Of a stretch of DNA of 64,000 nucleotides, positions 1-8,834 are shown in pieces. The stretch is from positions 62,001-126,000 of the forward strand of contig NZ_VIQM01000025.1 in assembly GCF_008520265.1 (NCBI RefSeq), written 5' to 3'. This DNA is from Sphingobacterium cavernae (GTDB lineage Bacteria > Bacteroidota > Bacteroidia > Sphingobacteriales > Sphingobacteriaceae). Below the pieces are notes generated by a model, which was not told the origin of the DNA, did no database searches, and saw only the letters and a list, made by a program, of their open reading frames with translations. Every line of letters begins with the position of its first letter. Within the stretch, counting starts at the first letter, position 1. A program made the translations under genes and the position numbers.

Positions 1-1
1 T

Positions 2-511
2 TTTCCATATCTCTTATTTGAAATTTGGTTGTTTGTGAAGCCTGCATTGACAGAAGTTGAACGCAAATCGGCAAGTGGTTTTGTATTCTATGCGACTATA
101 TTATTTGCTTTAGGGGCATTATTTGGCTACTACATTGTCGTTCCTTTGTCGGTTAACTTCTTAGCAAATGTATCATTGAGCGCGGAAATTACAAACCAGA
201 TCAAAATTGACTCCTATCTTTCGACTATAGCAACATTAACATTGGGTTGTGGTGTAGTATTTTTATTACCGATTTTAATATTTATATTATCAAAACTTGG
301 CTTTATGACGCCGCAATTTATGCGTGCGAGTAGACGTTATGCGGTAGTAATTATCTTAATCATTGCTGCTATTATTACGCCTACAGCGGATATTATCACA
401 CTATTAACGGTGAGTGCACCAATGTTTATATTGTATGAGTTGAGTATTTCTGTGTCGGCGAATGTACAGCGTAAGAGGGAATTAAAAGAAAAAGAATTTT
501 ATAAGAACTAA
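2..511 (+). CDS. tatC: Sec-independent (twin-arginine) translocase subunit TatC, 3' part
   Basis: TatC is the polytopic inner-membrane receptor of the Tat pathway, which exports folded proteins carrying an RR signal. The frame is open from the first bases of the window, so the true start lies upstream. The first residues read PYLLFEIWLFVKPAL, a typical TatC segment just before the loop and transmembrane helix that follow. Three to four hydrophobic helices are visible, then a short lysine/glutamate-rich cytoplasmic tail. A TTG at base 29 could be mistaken for a start but is internal. rpiB follows after 11 bases. A likely Tat substrate (twin-arginine signal, RRNFLK) is encoded at 12112. Identity is well supported by the motif and helix pattern. 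Confidence 0.9.
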   Translation, partial: FPYLLFEIWLFVKPALTEVERKSASGFVFYATILFALGALFGYYIVVPLSVNFLANVSLSAEITNQIKIDSYLSTIATLTLGCGVVFLLPILIFILSKLGFMTPQFMRASRRYAVVIILIIAAIITPTADIITLLTVSAPMFILYELSISVSANVQRKRELKEKEFYKN

Positions 512-522
512 TATATAATACT

Positions 523-954
523 ATGAAAATTGCAATAGGTAGCGATCACGCAGGATTTGATTATAAAACTCCAATCGTAGAGTTTTTGAAAGAATTGGGA
601 CATGAGGTTAGTGATTTTGGACCTTCGACAGCTGATTCTGTAGACTATCCAGACTATGCACATCCAGTAGCTTCTTCGGTGGAAAATCAAGAAAACGAAT
701 TAGGAATTTTGATTTGCGGTAGTGCAAACGGAGTAGCTATTACGGCAAATAAACATCAAGGAATACGTGCAGCAATTGCATGGCAAAATGAAATTGCGGC
801 ATTAGCACGTCAACATAATAACGCGAATGTATTGTGTATTCCTGCGCGTTTTATAGATTTAGAATTAGCTAAAAAAATTACGAATACATTTATTACAACG
901 GAATTTGAAGGCGGTAGACATGCTACGCGTGTGAACAAAATTTCTTGTGCATAA
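523..954 (+). CDS. rpiB: Ribose-5-phosphate isomerase B
   Basis: RpiB interconverts ribose 5-phosphate and ribulose 5-phosphate in the non-oxidative pentose phosphate pathway. The 143-residue length fits the LacAB/RpiB family. The N-terminal GSDHAG motif (residues 6-11) supplies the conserved Asp-His pair, and CGSANGV (from Cys65) supplies the catalytic cysteine and anion hole typical of RpiB rather than the sugar isomerases LacA/LacB. QHNNANVLC carries the conserved phosphate-site residues. It lies 11 bases after tatC and 17 bases before the M28 peptidase gene on the same strand, so the three are probably co-transcribed. Confidence 0.95.
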   Translation: MKIAIGSDHAGFDYKTPIVEFLKELGHEVSDFGPSTADSVDYPDYAHPVASSVENQENELGILICGSANGVAITANKHQGIRAAIAWQNEIAALARQHNNANVLCIPARFIDLELAKKITNTFITTEFEGGRHATRVNKISCA

Positions 955-971
955 TTTAAAATAGACCTACT

Positions 972-2558
972 ATGAGAAAAATCCTTTCCTTACTTTTCAT
1001 TCTGCCTGTTGCATACAGTTGTTCGGTGGCTCAAAATCCATCCAAATATGCCAATCTGATTACAGAAGAATCTTCGAAAGAATATTTAACTATTCTAGCA
1101 AGCAAAGAATTTGCTGGTAGAGGAACAGGCCAAGAAGGCGGTAAAAAAACGGTTAAATACGTGGAAGATCAGTTCAAATCTTTTGGTTTGCAACCAATAG
1201 TGAATGGAACATATCTACAGCAGGTTCCATTGTTACAAATCTCCTATAAGGTTGACTCTTTTACGCTAGGAAACCAAACACTAGTATATGGACAGGATTT
1301 CTATGTGCAGGGAGATAATAGCACGGCGTCATTCAATGCGAACGAGATAGTGTTTGTGGGCTATGGTATTCAAGATGACAAATTCAATGAATTAAAAAAT
1401 ACAGACATCGCTGGTAAAGTGGTGTTACTTATTAATGAAGGTGAACCTGTAGACGCAGAAGGAAAATCGATCATCACAGGCACTACTTCAAAATCTACAT
1501 GGTCATCAAGCCGTTTCAAGAGACTTCAAGAAATTATGAAGTTGAATCCAAAATTAATCCTTGCGGCAAGTTCTCAAAATGAGGAAATGATCAAACGCAT
1601 GAATAATCGTGGCATGATGGGACGTGTGGCTTTGGATAAAGGTAATGCCAATCAAAATCAACGAGTTTCTATTCCGGTTGTACATATCAAAACATCATTA
1701 GCAGATCAGTTGTTAGCACAAGCGGGTACAAGTGTAGAGAAATTCAAAGCACAAAATCTTGCTTCCCCAGCGCAACCTCAAGTTATCAAAAGTGCGCTAA
1801 ACGCTTCTATGGGCGTAAAAAATGAGAAAATTAGCGACCCAAATGTTATTGGTTACATAGAAGGTGCAGATCTTAAAAATGAAGTGATAGTAGTATGTGG
1901 TCACTGGGATCATGACGGTATTTTACCTGACGGCACATTCTTCCCTGGAGCTGATGACAATGGTTCGGGTACTGTTGGTGTTGTAGAAATTGCTAAAGCT
2001 TTTGCAAAAGCGAAAAAAGAAGGCAAAGGTCCACGTCGTAGCATTTTATTTATCGCATTAGCAGCAGAAGAAAAAGGATTATTAGGTTCGCAATATTACG
2101 TTGAAAATCCAATTATTCCTTTGACACAAACTGTAGCTTGTCTTAATATTGATATGATTGGTCGTATAGATGACAAACACTTGAATGGTGATCATAATTA
2201 TATTCACGTGATTGGTGTTAATAAATTGAGTACGGATCTTAAACCAATTGTTGAAAAAGCAAACGCTAAGACAAAAATGAAATTGGATTATGACTACGAT
2301 CATCCAGAAGAACCAATGCGCTTGTATTACCGTTCGGATCACTACAATTTTGCGAAGAATGGTATTCCATCGTTATTTTTCTTCTCTGGATTGCACCCAC
2401 ACTACCATACACCAGAAGATACTGTTGACAAAATAGACTTCCCTATGATGGTAAAACGTGAGAAATTGATTTTCTTGACCGCTTGGGAAATAGCAAATAG
2501 AGATAAAAAACCAGTTGTTGATATGTCGCTTGAAGAAGCACAGGGTACTGGAAGGTAA
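972..2558 (+). CDS. M28 family zinc aminopeptidase-like lipoprotein with PA domain
   Basis: This is a 528-residue exported metallopeptidase. The N-terminus is a lipoprotein signal peptide with a cysteine at about residue 17 (VAYSC), so it is probably anchored in an envelope membrane. A region around residues 120-260 resembles a protease-associated domain. The di-zinc M28 ligands follow in order: His in GHWDHDG (about 311), Asp in GADDNGSG (about 326), Glu pair in AAEEKG (about 365), Asp in NIDMIGR (about 394) and His in HPHYHTPED (about 480). It likely removes N-terminal residues from peptides. Substrate preference cannot be read from the sequence. A shorter M28 paralogue is at 29461. Confidence 0.9.
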   Translation: MRKILSLLFILPVAYSCSVAQNPSKYANLITEESSKEYLTILASKEFAGRGTGQEGGKKTVKYVEDQFKSFGLQPIVNGTYLQQVPLLQISYKVDSFTLGNQTLVYGQDFYVQGDNSTASFNANEIVFVGYGIQDDKFNELKNTDIAGKVVLLINEGEPVDAEGKSIITGTTSKSTWSSSRFKRLQEIMKLNPKLILAASSQNEEMIKRMNNRGMMGRVALDKGNANQNQRVSIPVVHIKTSLADQLLAQAGTSVEKFKAQNLASPAQPQVIKSALNASMGVKNEKISDPNVIGYIEGADLKNEVIVVCGHWDHDGILPDGTFFPGADDNGSGTVGVVEIAKAFAKAKKEGKGPRRSILFIALAAEEKGLLGSQYYVENPIIPLTQTVACLNIDMIGRIDDKHLNGDHNYIHVIGVNKLSTDLKPIVEKANAKTKMKLDYDYDHPEEPMRLYYRSDHYNFAKNGIPSLFFFSGLHPHYHTPEDTVDKIDFPMMVKREKLIFLTAWEIANRDKKPVVDMSLEEAQGTGR

Positions 2559-2578
2559 TCATAAATACTTATACTAAA

Positions 2579-2611
2579 TAATAAAGCTAGGTCATTAACC
2601 TAGCTTTATTA
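2579..2611. terminator. Bidirectional intrinsic terminator between convergent genes
   Basis: A perfect inverted repeat (left arm 2579-2592, right arm 2598-2611, core AAGCTAGGT/ACCTAGCTT) has A/T-rich flanks on both sides. It sits between the M28 gene and the convergent lipoprotein gene and can serve both. Confidence 0.8.
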
Positions 2612-2613
2612 TC

Positions 2614-3459
2614 TTATGATTTTATATGTATCGTATCACGGTGAATTGTTTTGAATTTTTCATCTTGATATTCTAAGAAATAGCGGTTTGGAAGTAGCTT
2701 GAGTCTTATCTTTTCTTCCTTATGTTTTGAATCTAGAATATGGAAATAGTTGATTCCAGTTTCGGACTCATATTCCGCGAAGAGTTTTAAATAAACTTTT
2801 CCTTTTGCATCTTGAATAGTTGCAGGGACGACAATTTCTGTATTCAGAGCTTTTTCTGAAATATTCTCCGCGATTTTCCAATTGTTTCTATAAATCTTTT
2901 GCTGTGTATCTTGTAGGTTTATTGCATTAATCTTCGCTAAATAGTCCAATCTGCAAAATTTGCAATTCAGATGTTTTTCACTGCTAATATAATATACTAG
3001 ACTCAACATTTTTTTGCCCTTTTCAAAAGGAATCAATACCTGACGAATGTCTAATCTCCCTAGTTCAAAGTCCTTTTGCAGGTAATATTGATCTTTACCG
3101 ACTTCCCTCTTTTCAAAACCCTCAGTATTTGGTAAATTCTTTTGATGTAAAACTGCTAAAAGATGGTATTGAGGCGATGAATTCGGAACTGCAGAAAAAA
3201 GAACTTTTGATCCTCTACTCTTTAGACCAATTTGCTTAAGAATATCTATATCTTGAGCATAAAACGCATTCAACTTAACTCCCGTCTCTCCACCATCTTG
3301 GTAAGGATAGAAATTCATATACGTCCACACATTTACCTTCAATTCCGGATTAAAATATTCATCCACATCATCCACAAATACACTTTCCTTGGCAAACTTG
3401 CGAGATGAGCAACTTGATAAGAAAAATAGCACTATCAGACTACCAATCTTAACCTTCAT
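2614..3459 (-). CDS. Lipoprotein of unknown function, downstream of the M56/BlaI pair
   Basis: A protein of about 281 residues that I do not recognise. The chosen start (ATG at 3459) gives a clear lipoprotein signal with the lipobox LFFLSSC. An upstream in-frame start at 3522 would lie inside the preceding gene and hide this signal. The stop codon of the M56 gene ends one base before this ATG, so the two genes are translationally adjacent. The mature part is rich in beta-type, charged and aromatic residues and has a C-x-x-C (CKFC) in the middle. It could be a periplasmic partner of the M56 sensor, but that rests only on position. Confidence 0.7.
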   Translation of the reverse strand: MKVKIGSLIVLFFLSSCSSRKFAKESVFVDDVDEYFNPELKVNVWTYMNFYPYQDGGETGVKLNAFYAQDIDILKQIGLKSRGSKVLFSAVPNSSPQYHLLAVLHQKNLPNTEGFEKREVGKDQYYLQKDFELGRLDIRQVLIPFEKGKKMLSLVYYISSEKHLNCKFCRLDYLAKINAINLQDTQQKIYRNNWKIAENISEKALNTEIVVPATIQDAKGKVYLKLFAEYESETGINYFHILDSKHKEEKIRLKLLPNRYFLEYQDEKFKTIHRDTIHIKS

Positions 3460-3460
3460 A

Positions 3461-5431
3461 TTACATTTTAGTGAGGTCAAGACGTATAGGTAAAGAATAT
3501 GCCACATGTACAGTTTTACCATTTTGAATTCCAGGAGACCATCTCTTAGAAGTTTTTAAAACAGCAATCGCTGAATTTCCTGTACCATGTCCTAAATCTC
3601 TTACCACTTTTAAATCACTAAGCGAGCCATCTTTTTCAACAACAAAAGTAACTTGAACTGTCCCCTTTACTTCTGCATCAATTGCAGCTTGGGGATATTT
3701 ATAATTATCTCCAATCCATTTGCGATAAGCTGTCATTCCACCTGGTGGTTCAGGAATAATTTCTACAGCGGTGTAATTTGAACTTTCATTAGAACGTGTA
3801 TTTGCTAGAAAAACAATTTTACCTCCACTTTTATCTTGAATCGTATCTTGCGCACTCTCTTCAACTTCTCCCATATTCGTCAAATCTAAACGTATTGGCA
3901 GAGTGAATTCATAGCGAACTTTGCGCCCATTTTGGATTGCAGGTTTCCACTTTGGGGATTTTTTCAGTAACTCCAAAGCAGCTTCGCCAGTTCCATGACC
4001 TAGATCTTTTACAATTTTAATATCCGACAATGAGCCATCCTTTTCGATTACAAAATTTGTTCTGATAGTTCCTTTGACACCAGCATTAATAGCAGCTTGT
4101 GGGTATTGATAATTATTTCCTATCCATTTACGGAATGCATCCATACTTTCTGGAGGCTCTGGAAGTATTTCTGTTTCACTAAAAATTTCATTACCGCCCT
4201 CTTGAGAGGATAAGTCACTATTTCTTCCAAAAGTTCCTGTACCTAACCTAACTTCACGTGCCGCATCTACAGAAACTCCATTTTTTTGTGCGGGAAGCCA
4301 TTTCGTTCTCTTTACAAGATCTGATACGAGCTTTTTATAATCCTCATTGTTCTTACTATCAATATCAATATTCCCTACTGAACCATTCTTTAAAACTTGA
4401 ATTTTTACATTCATGTATACTTGCAAAGATTGCTCTTTGGACTCCTTAATTTTTTTCTGTATTTCCTTGTAAATATTTGTTGTAAATGCATCAATACCAA
4501 TTTCTGGTTCTGGAAGATCCCTATCTTTAGTATAATCAATATTTTGTAATGTAGTTGATTGCGTTGGTAACTTCACATCTTCAATCTTGGATTCAACCTT
4601 TGCAACGACACTTTTAGCTCTGGAGGTATTAAATATTACGGTTGATATTCCAACAACCAATACGGCTGGAATTATGCCTAAATACAAAAAGCGTTTATTC
4701 TTTGATGATTTATTCTTAAATAACATCATGATTCTTTTCTTTAAAAACGATTGATTGGAAAACTCATGCACCAATACATTTTGTGGCACTTTGAGCGCAT
4801 GAGCCACTAATAACTCGGCATAAGCTACTTTATCTTCCGAACTCAATTCATCCGCTATACATTCGTGCTGGAATTTTATTTCCTTGCTCAGGTGGTACAC
4901 CACAGGATTAAACCAATTCAATGCCTTGAACAACTCCATAAATAGTATATCATAGCTGTGTCCTTGCTCGATATGAATTTCTTCGTGTCGTTCAATGCTT
5001 TTATAGGAATTGACTTCTTTACCTAAAAACATTTTATTGAAGAAGGAGAAACCCAAAAAAGGTGCATCAACTTGAAACATTTTGCGCACATTCCACAGTC
5101 GCCAAAATATGATTGATACACTTGCAATCAAACCAACGATATAAAACCATTTTAGCACATCCACCAAATACAAGGAAGAATTTTGCTGTACATAGAGGAC
5201 AATTGGTATATCAATAAACTCGTGTACATTGACCATAGGAATAATAATATCATCCTCAAAAAATGTGGATAAATCTATGAATAGTCCTATCGGAATCAGT
5301 AATGCGAAAAATGCTGTGCTGAGCAAATAAACTCTGTTCCACTGGAAAAAAGTTAATTTACGAAAGCTGAAATAGTATAAGCTATAACTTATGATGACAG
5401 CTATATTGACTAATAGCAGATAAATTACCAT
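3461..5431 (-). CDS. M56 family (BlaR1-like) membrane metallopeptidase with TonB C-terminal modules
   Basis: A 656-residue membrane sensor peptidase. The first 115 residues contain about three hydrophobic helices. HEEIH at residues 149-153 is the zinc-binding HExxH of the M56/BlaR1 family, followed by the conserved NWFNPVVYHLSKEI and HECIAD stretch. Another membrane helix lies near residues 245-265. The C-terminal half is not a penicillin-binding domain. It holds two close TonB C-terminal-type repeats (about 425-515 and 565-656, each opening with PEPP and ending in PIRLDLT) and a more diverged one before them (about 320-405). M56 proteins cleave a partner repressor in response to an envelope signal, and the blaI-like gene sits directly upstream. 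The natural signal is unknown. Confidence 0.88.
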   Translation of the reverse strand: MVIYLLLVNIAVIISYSLYYFSFRKLTFFQWNRVYLLSTAFFALLIPIGLFIDLSTFFEDDIIIPMVNVHEFIDIPIVLYVQQNSSLYLVDVLKWFYIVGLIASVSIIFWRLWNVRKMFQVDAPFLGFSFFNKMFLGKEVNSYKSIERHEEIHIEQGHSYDILFMELFKALNWFNPVVYHLSKEIKFQHECIADELSSEDKVAYAELLVAHALKVPQNVLVHEFSNQSFLKKRIMMLFKNKSSKNKRFLYLGIIPAVLVVGISTVIFNTSRAKSVVAKVESKIEDVKLPTQSTTLQNIDYTKDRDLPEPEIGIDAFTTNIYKEIQKKIKESKEQSLQVYMNVKIQVLKNGSVGNIDIDSKNNEDYKKLVSDLVKRTKWLPAQKNGVSVDAAREVRLGTGTFGRNSDLSSQEGGNEIFSETEILPEPPESMDAFRKWIGNNYQYPQAAINAGVKGTIRTNFVIEKDGSLSDIKIVKDLGHGTGEAALELLKKSPKWKPAIQNGRKVRYEFTLPIRLDLTNMGEVEESAQDTIQDKSGGKIVFLANTRSNESSNYTAVEIIPEPPGGMTAYRKWIGDNYKYPQAAIDAEVKGTVQVTFVVEKDGSLSDLKVVRDLGHGTGNSAIAVLKTSKRWSPGIQNGKTVHVAYSLPIRLDLTKM

Positions 5432-5459
5432 AACGTAAATTTATAAGTAGTTTATAATT

Positions 5460-5828
5460 TTATTTGTGCTTGTTGATAATGTTCAAAATATCGTCCAGAT
5501 CTTTGACGTCCAATTTGTTTTCTTCCAAAAAGAAAGAAAGCATCTGTTTGGGTGAATTTTCAAAATAACCACTCAACAATTTATCTGCTACTACTTTTTT
5601 GTAGTCTTCTTTGCTGATCGCTGGAATATATTTATGACTCTTACCGTAAGCCTCGTGATTCACAAAACCCTTGGTCTCGAGGATACGAATTATTGTAGAA
5701 ACAGTATTATATGCAGGCTTTGGCTCAGGTAGTCGTTCGATCACTTCTTTTACGAAGCCTCCTCCCATCTCCCACAATTCATGCATGATTTGCTCTTCTG
5801 CCTTTGTAAGTTCTTTGATTTCGTCCAT
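5460..5828 (-). CDS. BlaI/MecI-type transcriptional repressor
   Basis: A 122-residue winged-helix repressor of the penicillinase-repressor family. The N-terminal half (about 5-75) has the family pattern LTKAEEQIMHELW, then KPAYNTVSTIIRILETKGFV (recognition helix region), then the wing. The C-terminal half is helical and would make the dimer. It precedes the M56 peptidase gene by 28 bases, the classic blaI-blaR1 arrangement, in which signal-activated M56 cleaves the repressor. Palindromic sites just upstream (5871-5930) suggest autoregulation. There is no beta-lactamase gene nearby, so the regulon need not concern antibiotics. Confidence 0.9.
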   Translation of the reverse strand: MDEIKELTKAEEQIMHELWEMGGGFVKEVIERLPEPKPAYNTVSTIIRILETKGFVNHEAYGKSHKYIPAISKEDYKKVVADKLLSGYFENSPKQMLSFFLEENKLDVKDLDDILNIINKHK

Positions 5829-5870
5829 AACTCTATTTATAAAAATTAAATTGGCACGTCTGCCTATAAT

Positions 5871-5930
5871 CGATTACTAAAACTAAGCTAAAACTAATTT
5901 TTTAGTTTTACAACTATTTTTTTAGTTTTC
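5871..5930. promoter_or_regulatory. Putative BlaI-type operator cluster
   Basis: Upstream of the blaI-like start lies a run of related half sites. AAAACTA (5890-5896) and TAGTTTT (5903-5909) form a perfect inverted repeat with a 6-base spacer. A second, similar pair (AACTA at 5912-5916 and TAGTTT from 5923) follows, and CTAAAACTAA units lie on the other side. BlaI-family dimers bind such ACTA/TAGT dyads. The assignment to BlaI is inference from position and symmetry. Confidence 0.55.
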
Positions 5931-5937
5931 ATAAAAA

Positions 5938-5969
5938 AGGCTTCCATACTACAGTGAGTATGAAAGCCT
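5938..5969 (-). terminator. Intrinsic terminator of the encapsulin operon
   Basis: The inverted repeat AGGCTTcCATACT / AGTATGaAAGCCT (5938-5950 and 5957-5969) is followed on the minus strand by six T. It lies 30 bases past the end of the cysteine desulfurase gene. Confidence 0.8.
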
Positions 5970-5998
5970 AAACCTATTTGTAACAAAGAATTTTTTGA

Positions 5999-7802
5999 TT
6001 AGAATTTACTCGAAGCTAATTTTCGAACCACATCTGCTAATAAATCAATTTCCGCAAATGTATTATAGAATGCAAAGGAAGGACGAACAGAATTTTCATA
6101 GCCCAATCGACGCAAAATTGGTTGCGCACAATGGTGTCCCGTACGCACAGCGATACCATAATCGTTCAATACCTTACCCACTTCTTCATTGCTAAATCCA
6201 TCTATGGTAAAAGACATGACGCTAGCTTTATCTTTCGCTGTCCCTATTAATTTCACTTTCGGTATTTGTTTAAATAAACTAGTCGCATAATCCAAAAGTT
6301 CATGTTCGTATTTTGCAATGCGATCAATTCCGATTTTTTGGACATAATCCAGCGCTGCCGCCAAACCTACTGCATCCGCAATATTACCAGTTCCTGCTTC
6401 AAAGCGATTAGGTGCAGGGTGAAAAATTGTTTTTTTCGAAAGTAACATCCTGAATCATATTTCCACCACCTTGATAAGGTTGCGTTTGATTAAGCAATTC
6501 TTCTTTTCCATAAACCACACCTATTCCAGTAGGTCCAAAAATTTTGTGTCCAGAGAAAACAAAGAAATCTGGATTCAAATCTTGAACATCTACTTTGATA
6601 TGCGAGATAGATTGTGCACCATCCAGCAACACATTAGCACCAGCTGAATGCGCTATCTCAATGATTTGCTTCACAGGTGTTACCGTGCCTAACGCATTAC
6701 TGACGTGGGTAAAAGATACAAGTTTCGTTTTATCCGTGAATAGTTTTTTATATTCATCGATAAGCAATTCACCGGCATCGTTTACTGGAATAACCTTAAT
6801 CTTGAAGCCATTTTTCTGACTTAACAATTGCCAAGGTACGATATTCGCGTGATGCTCCAGATTCGAAATAATAATTTCATCACCTTCTTTGAGATTTTCA
6901 GCACCCCAGCTATTGGCTATAAGATTAATAGATTCCGTTGTTCCACGTGTAAAGATGATTTCGTTTACAGACTTTGCGTTGATAAAAGATTTTATCGTTT
7001 CACGAGCCTTCTCATAGGCATCCGTAGCACGCGCAGCTAATTCATGTGCCGCCCGATGAATATTCGAATTTTCGTGTTGGTAAAAATATGCCAAACGATC
7101 AATCACCACTTGTGGCTTTTTTGTCGTCGCTGCATTGTCAAACCAAACCAACGGACGACCATTCACGTATTCACTCAAGATCGGAAAATCCTTGCGAATA
7201 GCATACACATCAAAATTGGAACTGTGATCTTGGAGTAAATCATTTCCTACAAATGAATATGGACTTCCTAAAGGGCTAATAGCAGCATTGAATGTTGAAT
7301 AGGTTTCCTTCGCAAAAGGAATATCGTCTCCGTATTCAGGTTGATAGGAAATTGGATTATTAAACGCAAAGATATCTTTCGGAATCAAATCGTCTAAGGA
7401 TGCCGAATTCGCACCAAGATTCGATTGATAAGCATAAGAATCAGCGAATTTCTCGGATATATCTTCCAAACCAGCCGATTGCGACGGATTTGCATAGGAA
7501 TTAAAAGCATCTCTACCTTCCTGTTTGAAATGTGGAGAACTCCCATCCCCAGCTTGTGCCAATGGAAACTTACCTTCATCTCGAAGTAAAGGATCTTTTA
7601 GACTCGTCTGCGGATTCGCTATATTAAATTCTTTATCATGCGCACTGATTTGATCGTAATCAGTAGTCACTTTACGTTGAAAGACACCAGAATCCGAATG
7701 ACTCACATGCGCAAGTTGATTAAAACCCGATAATCCTTTGAATAAGTGATTGACAACCGATTCTAACTCCTTGTCAGAAGGAATATTATTGAATTGTGAC
7801 AT
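5999..7802 (-). pseudogene. Family 2A encapsulin cargo: SufS-type cysteine desulfurase with N-terminal encapsulation domain, frameshifted
   Basis: This PLP enzyme would take sulfur from cysteine, leaving alanine, inside the encapsulin shell encoded just upstream. Two frames together give about 600 residues. Residues 1-194 are a Ser/Asn/Pro-rich, apparently disordered extension absent from ordinary SufS and typical of encapsulated desulfurases. From about 195 the SufS fold begins (DFPILSEYVNGRPLVWFDNAATT). SGHKIFGPTG holds the PLP lysine (about 420) and RTGHHCAQP the catalytic cysteine (about 558); subtracting 194 gives the positions of the E. coli SufS residues. At 6430-6436 a run of seven T (A on the coding strand) has one base too many: the first frame ends after 464 residues with NNFSPCT, while the expected KTIFHPAPNRF continues in the next frame (stop at 5999). 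As read, the product lacks the catalytic cysteine. Sequencing error, real mutation and slippage are all possible. Confidence 0.9.
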
Positions 7803-7860
7803 GTAATTAGTTTAAAATGTGAATACTGCATTATTAATCTTGCATAAAAATCAAGAATTA

Positions 7861-8778
7861 TTAATACTTGTATTCGTGATAATTTGTAACATCCACATCT
7901 TCCAATACAGCCAATGCATCATCTACCAATACAACCAATGAGCAGTATAACGAAATCAAATACGAAGCAATAGCTTTATCGTTGATTCCTGTGAATTTTA
8001 CCGATAAACCTGGAGTTTGCTCACCAGGAAGATTAGGCTGATATAGTCCTACGACGCCTTGTTTACTTTCTCCTGTTCTTACCAGAATGATTTTTGTTTT
8101 TCCTTTCACAATTGGCACTTTATCGGATGGTATAAGAGGAATTCCTCTCCAGGTAATGAATTGCGTACCAAATAATGAAACTGTCGGAGGTGGAACAACT
8201 TTACGTGTACATTCTCTACCAAAAGCAGCAATAGCTTGTGGGTGTAACAAGAAAAAACTAGGATTTTTCCACACTTTTGTTAATAACTCATCCAAATCGT
8301 CTGGTGTTGGAGGTCCTAAACGCGTCTTGATAACTTGTTTCTTTGCAACACTATTCAACAATCCATAATCCGCATTGTTAATTAATTCACTTTCTTGTCT
8401 TTCTTTGATGTTCTCAATAGCTAGACGTAATTGTTCACTAATCTGATTGTAAGGCTTACTATACAAATCGGATACACGTGTGTGAATATCAATTAAAGTA
8501 TTTACTGCACTCAAATTGTATTCTCTGGGATTCTCATCGTAATCCACAAAAGTATGGGGCAATACACTCTCATCACGACGTGAACAATCTACTTGGATTC
8601 CTTCTTCGCCTACAACACGATTTAATCGGAAAACACCAGATTCTACAGGCAACCATTGTAACAATAGGGTAATCCATCTCGGTGTGATACTTTCTAATTG
8701 AGGTGCGGTACGTGTAGCAATGGCTAGGTGTCTCGCTGCTACATCGCCTAAGGCGGTTTGATTTTCTTTTGTGCTCAT
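7861..8778 (-). CDS. Family 2A encapsulin shell protein (SrpI-like)
   Basis: A 305-residue HK97-fold capsid-like protein that should self-assemble into a protein nanocompartment. Recognised from family hallmarks: ITPRWITLLLQWLPVESGV and RLNRV near the N-terminus, QRD/RRDES and TFVDYDENPREY (about 70-90), HTRVSDLYSKPYNQ, ELINNADYGLL, GPPTPDDLDELL, FGRECTR and TWRGIPLIPSDK in the middle, and a C-terminus with SLVVLVDDALAVLEDV. These match the cyanobacterial SrpI/mycobacterial MMP-I type (Family 2A). The cargo desulfurase gene follows after 58 bases, the standard arrangement. Known Family 2A shells package a cysteine desulfurase, and one studied case stores elemental sulfur. There is no cyclic-nucleotide-binding insertion as in Family 2B. 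Confidence 0.94.
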   Translation of the reverse strand: MSTKENQTALGDVAARHLAIATRTAPQLESITPRWITLLLQWLPVESGVFRLNRVVGEEGIQVDCSRRDESVLPHTFVDYDENPREYNLSAVNTLIDIHTRVSDLYSKPYNQISEQLRLAIENIKERQESELINNADYGLLNSVAKKQVIKTRLGPPTPDDLDELLTKVWKNPSFFLLHPQAIAAFGRECTRKVVPPPTVSLFGTQFITWRGIPLIPSDKVPIVKGKTKIILVRTGESKQGVVGLYQPNLPGEQTPGLSVKFTGINDKAIASYLISLYCSLVVLVDDALAVLEDVDVTNYHEYKY

Positions 8779-8834
8779 GCGTAATTTTAATACTACGAAT
8801 TAATGTAAAACTATTTAATCTACTAAATCAATAG

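Noticed and set aside
29..511. Start of tatC at the TTG at base 29
   Set aside because: The frame is open to the window edge and reads conserved TatC sequence before base 29, so the gene is truncated by the window.
6420..6448. Classic -1 programmed frameshift at A-AAA-AAC in the desulfurase
   Set aside because: A -1 shift at this heptamer gives the wrong frame; the continuing SufS sequence is in the +1 frame.
7838..7856. Hairpin TCTTG/CAAGA between the shell and cargo genes
   Set aside because: Only five pairs with no T run; too weak to call a terminator or attenuator.
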